NCBI GenBank assembly: GCA_043777315.1
Contig: JAYVPW010000160.1
Coordinates: forward strand, 1-47,516
DNA from: CAIURC01 sp043777315
Lineage (GTDB): Bacteria > Verrucomicrobiota > Verrucomicrobiia > Chthoniobacterales > Chthoniobacteraceae
Length of the DNA stretch: 47,516 nt
Direction of reading: 5' to 3'
Shown here: piece after piece, positions 41,601 through 47,516 of the stretch
How positions within the stretch are numbered: position 1 is the first letter of the stretch
How the letters are laid out: the number at the start of each line of letters is the position of its first letter
The notes under the pieces: model-generated
Databases searched by the model: none
Told to the model about the DNA's origin: nothing
What the model saw: the letters and a program-made list of their open reading frames with translations, nothing else
Position numbers and translations under genes: made by a program

Positions 41601-42338
41601 CTGGCCCGCGTAAATCCGGCAAAACGCATTCGGCCCGAGCGGTCGTCCGCGGACGACAATCCCTTTCGAGCTCTGATTTTTGAGCAGGATCAAATCGTGG
41701 TAGCGAAAGGCCACGAGCCGCTCTTCGCCGGCGAGCCCTTTTAATTTCACATCCGCCGCGCGCGTCGCGCCGAAAGTCAGCGCTTCGAGAGGCGACTGCC
41801 CGTGCTGATAAACCGACTTGTCCGACTCCTCCGTCGCGTTGAGTTGATAGACGATGTCGATCGCCTGCGCCGCCATCCCGAGCTGCGCCATGAAGCCGTA
41901 GTAGGCCACGACCTGCTGCTGATCGAGCCCCGCTTTCGAGATCAAATCGTAGAGCTGCACGCCGAGCATGATCTTGCGTTCGCTGGTCAGCCGCTCCGCG
42001 AGTTTCACCGACATCGCCCCGAGATCCTGCTGCTCGTTCAGCGCCTGGCGGAAGAGTTTCCTCAGCTCGGAATAGACCGCCTCCGGGTAGTCGTAGCGCA
42101 GAAATCCGAGCGACGAATCGATCTCTTCCTCCAGCACATCGCCCACTCCGGATTTGGAAAAAGCGGCGAGCACCTGAATCAAAAGTGGCAGCAAATTCGG
42201 CCCTTCCGTGACCGACCGCGGCCGGCGCAAAAGCCGGCGTCCGAAATTCTTCGCCATCCGGCGAGCCTTGTGCGCGAGCGGGTTCGCCTGCAGCCGCTCG
42301 CGGAAATGCTCAGTCAAACCGAATTTCAAAATGCTCAT
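38667..42338 (-). CDS. FHA-like/ABC transporter with ABC-2 permease (Rv1747-like)
   Basis: A 1223-residue chain. An N-terminal helical region (~1-190) and an FHA-like beta region (~200-450, for example VRGRPLGPNAFCRIYAGQRI and RPILVGEVAVKNTVELKDGD) precede the ATPase with Walker A GASGSGKST (496-504), signature LSGGERKR (602-609) and Walker B VFLFDEPTSG (622-631). Residues 709-713 are a CPACG pair that could bind zinc. The ABC-2 permease has hydrophobic segments near 822, 864, 902, 935, 968 and a last helix at ~1185-1205. The ABCG-like order resembles mycobacterial Rv1747, whose FHA domains are phosphorylation targets. A start 105 bases upstream adds a Pro-rich leader; both are possible. Confidence 0.88.
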   Translation of the reverse strand: MSILKFGLTEHFRERLQANPLAHKARRMAKNFGRRLLRRPRSVTEGPNLLPLLIQVLAAFSKSGVGDVLEEEIDSSLGFLRYDYPEAVYSELRKLFRQALNEQQDLGAMSVKLAERLTSERKIMLGVQLYDLISKAGLDQQQVVAYYGFMAQLGMAAQAIDIVYQLNATEESDKSVYQHGQSPLEALTFGATRAADVKLKGLAGEERLVAFRYHDLILLKNQSSKGIVVRGRPLGPNAFCRIYAGQRIVLGEQVLTYQDLAYYFNAKKNVSLTQVFLSVDANDEVQLEKVKTRESVLEIKFGLKVQVRALKEVDALLNGVALRAGKAVEATLDDRIVFHNDSELPLSELRRRARALGGRFQLKAYKSSYLVSNNPSLLDVDDILLSPGTSGEVLLKILCNYEAKVGKLEVVQADRPILVGEVAVKNTVELKDGDIIRIDTGQVLRCNFSERIIEEERNIISNLELRDVSHSFRRNDTSLDGISFNVSRGEMVCVMGASGSGKSTLLRAMAGQLQTTSGDTLLNGQPLYANLDALKRFVSYIPQDDAFDEHLTIEENLEFAAAIRSPHLSSRDRSRRIEGKLVELGLSERRDSIVGPPMKKRLSGGERKRLNIGLDMISSADVFLFDEPTSGLSSKDSEHVIEIIRSMAHNKIVLVTIHQPTSKLFQMFSKAMLLDKGGKLVFFGTPHEMLEYFAKAEHEQHFGTELGGCPACGTTRPEFIFDVLETPLRDLSGDIIFEENAQGQFVPARRFSPDYWRDKYESFRLLQDVKQVSLRQAPAPAPLPLPDAARKRNPIRWRDEWTQLRTLLRRAFISKLRNRGNLIVTVLVPPSLSLVIAWALYFKEKSDAGPPGYDFASGFHIPTYIFVALLVALFLALMNSVDDIIRDRVVLHRERNLDVRLPYYVLAKFLTLALFSAVQCALFVIVGNQVLEIRGMFWPYFFFMFITAASGTSLGLLISSLVADAKTAANFVPLILIPQLIFSGALIKYEEMNQDMDLRYTVNRWLKTHPKMGGGNRSDTTLTIPLISRFVATHYSYEALIVAQAKLNPLTLRQDKLQRQIDALVAQNERTPEEATRLEDVKDTLALLSGLECGTTEDVEKRLRRVDGIINGKALDPSGLRCRFNGVTAERLYTNQKVTDLVSKAETEQNDYRRKTEGNEEPPYVNAFFGPLKRYVLLTIGQREIALTVTVFTFNATVLLLSSFGFLVVLYLILKRQLRPRGV

Positions 42339-42501
42339 CAAAAAGGCCGGCGGAAGTGGCGGAGGAAAACGTAGAAGCGGCGGTTGAAGTTGTCGATAGA
42401 TCGGCTGCCGTGGCGGCTGCGCGCTCCGATCTTCCGCCTGCATTGCGCCCGAAATTTCTTCTGATACCTTCCCGTCCCCTTTTAAGTTCGACCTTTCATT
42501 T

Positions 42502-44514
<2,013 letters not shown>

Positions 44515-44544
44515 CCCGTCGCGGAGATTTTACAAAACGAAAGA

Positions 44545-44570
44545 GCCGCTCGCGACCCGGGCGGCTTTTT
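44545..44570 (+). terminator. Rho-independent terminator after ftsH
   Basis: GCCGC at 44545-44549 pairs with GCGGC at 44561-44565 around a short GC-rich loop, and TTTTT follows directly at 44566-44570. It begins 31 bases after the ftsH stop. Confidence 0.75.
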
Positions 44571-44598
44571 CCGTTTTCGGGGCGCATCCGCAATCGTC

Positions 44599-44735
44599 GT
44601 CATCCTGAGCGAAGTGGAGCGCCAGCGGAACGCCGTCGAAGGACCTCTTGCTTTTCCCCCTCTTCGAGACGCGCGCGCAACATCGGGAGAAAAGTAAGAG
44701 GTCCTTCGACTCCGCTGCGCTGCGCTCAGGATGAC
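44599..44735. repeat. Head-to-head pair of the CTCAGGATGAC dispersed repeat
   Basis: The left half (44599-44649) begins GTCATCCTGAGCGAAGTGGA and ends GTCGAAGGACCTCTT. The right half (44693-44735) is the reverse orientation: AAGTAAGAGGTCCTTCGAC to GCGCTCAGGATGAC. The terminal 13-15 bases of the halves are near-perfect inverted complements (GTCATCCTGAG and CTCAGGATGAC; TCGAAGGACCTCTT and AAGAGGTCCTTCGA). The right half is the closest match to the copy at 38575-38618. The whole could fold into one long hairpin. It sits between the ftsH terminator and the convergent pgsA gene. Confidence 0.85.
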
Positions 44736-45026
44736 CGGAGGCTTTGATCGCCGCGCGGCGCAAGTCAGTCCGCCAGCGGCCTGCTGCGGCGTCCGCGGCC
44801 GGGCGGAAAGACCGCCCTTTTCCGGCAGGGCCGGGCCAGCAGACGCTGGAGGATCGAGGGCGTCTCGGGCGACGACGGGTCGTCAGCGGCTTTCACCGCG
44901 GGCGGCAGCGAAATTTTGAGGGCGCGCGTCGATCTCATGCCGGGCGCAATGGAATCGCTGAACCTCTCGGGCGTCCAGCCGACATCTCGCCGAAAAGATC
45001 TGTCGGACGACCACGCAAACGCGCCC
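44736..45026. other. Intergenic stretch without a convincing gene
   Basis: These 291 bases lie between the repeat pair and the pgsA stop. The only open frame of note is a 57-codon one on the minus strand (44765-44938) reading MRSTRALKISLPPAV then Arg/Pro-rich sequence. It has no recognisable domain and no clear ribosome site, so it is not called as a gene. No promoter, tRNA or other structure was recognised. Confidence 0.5.
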
Positions 45027-45656
45027 TCACATCGCCCCGCTCGTGATCACCGCCCAATTCCGCCGCACGTATCCCACGCCGGAGTAGAGCGTCAGCACGA
45101 GCACCACGGCGATCAGCAGCGGGCCGCCGAAATGCCACGCATTCCCCCACAGTGTCCCGATGGAAAACCAGCCCGCGCGCTGCATCTCCGAGAGCGAGAG
45201 CAGCGCGAGAAAGTAGAGCACGCAGATGATCTGCCACGCTGTCTTGTGCTTGCCCATTTTGTCGGCGGAAAGGACCACGCCCTTGCTCAGCGCGAGCAGC
45301 CGCATTCCCGTGATCAGGAATTCCCGGCTGATGATCACGATCACCGCCCAGCTCGGGATCGCGTGCTCCGGGATCAGGCAGATGAACGCCGCCGCCATCA
45401 TGATCTTGTCCGCCAGCGGGTCCATCAGCCGGCCGAAATCCGTCTCCAGCTTCCGCCGCCGCGCGATCTCGCCGTCGAGGTAGTCGGTAATGCTCGCGGC
45501 GATGAACAGCAGCAGCCCCGCCGTGTAACCCCAGGCCCAACTCATCGCCGCGGGAAGTTCCGCGCCCTCCACCACGCGCCACGCCGAAGTCATCGCCGCG
45601 ACGAAGAAGGCCGTCAGGAGCAGGCGCGCGACCGTGAGCCGATTCGGCAGATTCAT
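45027..45656 (-). CDS. pgsA: CDP-diacylglycerol-glycerol-3-phosphate 3-phosphatidyltransferase
   Basis: A 209-residue membrane enzyme beginning MNLPNRLTVARLLLTAFFVA. The CDP-alcohol phosphotransferase motif is complete: DYLDGEIARR followed by GRLMDPLADK, that is D-x2-DG-x2-AR-x8-G-x3-D-x3-D. The remaining chain has about four further hydrophobic helices (for example WAVIVIISREFLITGMRLLA and LLIAVVLVLTLYSGVGYV). It makes phosphatidylglycerophosphate, the first committed step of phosphatidylglycerol synthesis, at the inner membrane. An upstream in-frame start would add 25 Arg-rich residues that come from the repeat at 45668 and is rejected. It diverges from gnd, leaving 165 bases for promoters. 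Confidence 0.92.
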   Translation of the reverse strand: MNLPNRLTVARLLLTAFFVAAMTSAWRVVEGAELPAAMSWAWGYTAGLLLFIAASITDYLDGEIARRRKLETDFGRLMDPLADKIMMAAAFICLIPEHAIPSWAVIVIISREFLITGMRLLALSKGVVLSADKMGKHKTAWQIICVLYFLALLSLSEMQRAGWFSIGTLWGNAWHFGGPLLIAVVLVLTLYSGVGYVRRNWAVITSGAM

Positions 45657-45667
45657 CGCGCGCGGTC

Positions 45668-45729
45668 GGAAGACAGGCGTCCCGCCGGTCCGGCGGGCAG
45701 TGGCACGGCTGGCGGGACGCCTGCCTTCC
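45668..45729. repeat. Strong inverted repeat between pgsA and gnd
   Basis: GGAAGACAGGCGTCCCGCC at 45668-45686 and GGCGGGACGCCTGCCTTCC at 45711-45729 are inverted complements at 18 of 19 positions. A nested hairpin lies inside (CCCGCCG-GTC-CGGCGGG, 45681-45697), so two alternative folds are possible. The unit sits 11 bases upstream of the pgsA start codon and 92 before gnd. It looks like a REP or small palindromic element; a regulatory role for the divergent pair is unproven. Confidence 0.85.
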
Positions 45730-45821
45730 AACTTGAATTCACGTTTGCCATCGCGCGCACTCTGGGCCTAGCCTCCGCGCCCTTCCAAACGGAAAATCCA
45801 AAAATCGCCCACACCATTTAT

Positions 45822-47249
45822 ATGAGCAACACCGCCACCTGTGATATCGGCCTGATCGGCCTCGCCGTGATGGGCGAAAACCTCGTCCTCAACATGGAGT
45901 CGAAAGGCTTCACCGTCGCCGTTTACAACCGCACCACGGCCGTCACCGAGAAATTCGGCGCGGGCCGCGGCGCTGGGAAAAACTTCGTCATCGCCAAGAC
46001 GCTCGAGGAGTTCGTCGGCGCGCTGAAGACCCCGCGGAAAGCGCAGATCATGGTCAAAGCCGGCGCGCCCGTGGACGCCGTCATCGAGCAACTCATCCCG
46101 CTCCTCGAGCCCGGCGACATCATCATCGACGGCGGCAATTCCCTCTGGACCGACACGCAGCGCCGCGAAAAATATCTCAAGGAAAAGGGCATCCATTTCT
46201 TCGGCGTCGGCGTCTCCGGCGGCGAAGAAGGCGCGCTGAAAGGCCCGTCGATCATGCCCGGCGGCTCGGCCGAAGGCTGGAAATCCATCGCCCCGATCTA
46301 CACCAGGATCGCCGCCATCGCCGAGGGCGAGCCGTGCTGCCGCCACATGGGCCCCGACGGCGCGGGCCATTACGTTAAAATGGTCCACAACGGCATCGAG
46401 TACGGCGACATGCAGCTCATCTGCGAAGCCTACGCCATCCTCAAGGCCACCATCGCCCCCACCGCCGAGGAGTTCGCGCAGATCTTCTCCGACTGGAACG
46501 CAGGCGAACTCAACAGTTTCCTCATCGAGATCACCGCCAACATCTTCACCAAAAAAGACGCCGAGACCGGCCAGCCCCTCGTCGAGCTCATCCTCGATAA
46601 AGCCGGCCAGAAAGGCACCGGCAAATGGACCGTCGGCCACTCCATCGAAATGGGCGTGCCGCTCAGCGTCATCGGCAGCGCCGTCGAAGCCCGCATCCTC
46701 TCCTCGATGAAAGACGAGCGCGTCGCTGCCAGCGACTCCCTTCCCGGCCCTGTCGCCGCACCGTTCACCGGCGACCGCACCGCCTTCATCGCCGCCGTCC
46801 GCGACGCCCTCTACGCGAGCAAGCTCATCAGCTACGCCCAAGGCTTCGTGCAGCTCGGCGTCGCCGGAAAGCTCTACGACTGGCCCCTGAACTTCGGCGA
46901 CATCGCCAGCATCTGGCGCGGCGGCTGCATCATCCGCGCCAGCTTCCTGAACCACATTACCGAGGCATACCGCCGCGATCCCGCGCTGAAAAACCTCATC
47001 CTCGACCCCTTCTTCCGCGACATCATCCTCCGCACCCAAGCCAACTGGCGCCTCGCCATCCAGACCGCCATCGGCGCCGGCGTCGCCGTCCCCGCCTTCT
47101 CCGCTGCCCTCGCGTATTTCGACAGCTACCGCCAGGCCCGCCTCCCCGCGAATCTGTTGCAAGCCCAGCGCGACTACTTCGGCTCCCACACCTTCGAGCG
47201 CATCGACAAGCCCGGCGGCGGCTTCACCCACTTCGACTGGATCGGCTGA
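45822..47249 (+). CDS. gnd: 6-phosphogluconate dehydrogenase (decarboxylating)
   Basis: A 475-residue enzyme of the long NADP-type group. The nucleotide-binding end is CDIGLIGLAVMGENLVLNME followed by AVYNRTTAVTEKF. The substrate region has IIIDGGNSLWTDTQRREKYL and GVGVSGGEEGALKGPSIMPG. The active-site helix is GHYVKMVHNGIEYGDMQLIC with the catalytic Lys (in YVKMVHNG). The C-terminal half contains KGTGKWTVGHSIEMGVPLSV and ends GGGFTHFDWIG, as expected for the dimer tail. It converts 6-phosphogluconate to ribulose-5-phosphate with NADPH. The open frame upstream of this ATG is GC-driven antisense sequence over pgsA and is rejected. Length and motifs are normal. Confidence 0.96.
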   Translation: MSNTATCDIGLIGLAVMGENLVLNMESKGFTVAVYNRTTAVTEKFGAGRGAGKNFVIAKTLEEFVGALKTPRKAQIMVKAGAPVDAVIEQLIPLLEPGDIIIDGGNSLWTDTQRREKYLKEKGIHFFGVGVSGGEEGALKGPSIMPGGSAEGWKSIAPIYTRIAAIAEGEPCCRHMGPDGAGHYVKMVHNGIEYGDMQLICEAYAILKATIAPTAEEFAQIFSDWNAGELNSFLIEITANIFTKKDAETGQPLVELILDKAGQKGTGKWTVGHSIEMGVPLSVIGSAVEARILSSMKDERVAASDSLPGPVAAPFTGDRTAFIAAVRDALYASKLISYAQGFVQLGVAGKLYDWPLNFGDIASIWRGGCIIRASFLNHITEAYRRDPALKNLILDPFFRDIILRTQANWRLAIQTAIGAGVAVPAFSAALAYFDSYRQARLPANLLQAQRDYFGSHTFERIDKPGGGFTHFDWIG

Positions 47250-47477
47250 GCCGCCCTTCCATTCCAGTGAAAAAAGGCACGTCCCCGCAAGGGGCCTCGC
47301 CCTTTCTACGTCCGGCGCTCCGCCGATGATGGCGGGCGACGGAAGGGGTCATTCCATTCCGAACGTCCGCTCAGGACAACCAAGAAAGAGCTGCGGCGTG
47401 ATGTTCAAAGACGAAACCCTAGCATCGCGTTCACGATATGTCGTGACATAACGCTCTGACGCTGCCAAGGCGAGCGC
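47250..47477. other. Intergenic region after gnd
   Basis: These 228 bases hold no gene I can support. A small hairpin CCCC-GCAA-GGGG near 47283-47294, inside a larger imperfect stem flanked by AAAAAGGC and GCCCTTT, may act as a weak terminator of gnd, though no T-run follows. Further downstream, a run with several inverted repeats (47431-47450) precedes the next start codon. Confidence 0.5.
47431..47450. promoter_or_regulatory. Candidate operator: overlapping palindromes
   Basis: TATGTC-GT-GACATA at 47437-47450 is a perfect 14-base dyad. The overlapping TCACGA-TATG-TCGTGA at 47431-47446 is a second dyad. They lie 27 bases upstream of the next start codon, where a repressor site could be, but no regulator gene is in view. 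Confidence 0.4.
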
Positions 47478-47516
47478 ATGGCCAGACCCATTGCTCGTTT
47501 CACCATCGATCCGCAA
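47478..47516 (+). CDS. Start of an unidentified gene, cut by the window edge
   Basis: An ATG at 47478 is preceded by AAGGCGAG at a fitting distance and the frame stays open to the window end, giving only MARPIARFTIDPQ. This is too little to name a family. The palindromes upstream and the ribosome-site-like sequence are the reasons to call it. Confidence 0.35.
   Translation, partial: MARPIARFTIDPQ

Noticed and set aside
44765..44938. 57-codon minus-strand frame downstream of pgsA
   Set aside because: Arg/Pro-rich, with no ribosome site and no family.
44916..45821. In-frame upstream extension of gnd
   Set aside because: It covers pgsA on the opposite strand. The standard gnd N-terminus begins at 45822.

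Overview
The window is 47.5 kb of GC-rich, tightly packed bacterial chromosome. It has about 37 protein genes, counting two cut by the window edges, and no rRNA, tRNA, CRISPR array, transposase or phage gene that I can see. The gene mix suggests a Verrucomicrobiota (or close PVC) bacterium. Pointers are a one-heme planctomycete-type cytochrome fused to a DUF2231-like membrane domain, a MoxR ATPase beside a long coiled-coil membrane protein, a CotH-type kinase, an FHA-ABC transporter and a plant-type GDP-mannose 3,5-epimerase. This lineage call is inference from content; no marker gene was compared.

Layout. (1) 1-12522 is a surface polysaccharide locus: GT61, GT4, tandem GT4-GT4, GT9 and a GT-A-like glycosyltransferase, two FkbM and two class I methyltransferases, an acyltransferase-3 and an AsnB-type amidotransferase. 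Several junctions overlap by 1-41 bases. (2) 12576-15181 holds an L,D-transpeptidase lipoprotein, a rhodanese and a secreted CotH-type kinase. (3) 15215-22451 is a signalling cluster: membrane class III cyclase, chemoreceptor-like protein and PP2C phosphatase on +, meeting a PAS histidine kinase and single-domain response regulator on -. (4) 22452-26248 (-) holds a serine hydrolase, MoxR and a coiled-coil membrane protein. (5) 26388-30260 has the cytochrome fusion, trmB and comEC. (6) 30301-34262 (-) is an exbB-exbD-TPR operon, probably followed by comEC. (7) 34300-38423 has uvrC, the epimerase and a cytoplasmic trypsin-like protease followed by a tiny gene related to the protease's own N-terminal domain. 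(8) 38667-47516 has the FHA-ABC transporter divergent from ftsH, then pgsA, gnd and the first codons of another gene.

Dispersed repeats sit in the intergenic gaps. One family uses a CCTAAAT-type unit and abuts the start codons of moxR and the epimerase (24587-24673, 35989-36094). Another is a hairpin-forming unit ending in CTCAGGATGAC (38575-38618 and a head-to-head pair at 44599-44735). Two more strong inverted repeats lie at 37135-37191 and 45668-45729.

The best candidates for undescribed biology are the protease with its prodomain-like small protein (37219-38423), the two start-codon-proximal repeat elements, the compact cyclase/chemoreceptor/PP2C/two-component cluster, and the ExbBD-TPR operon that lacks TonB, TolA, TolB and Pal.
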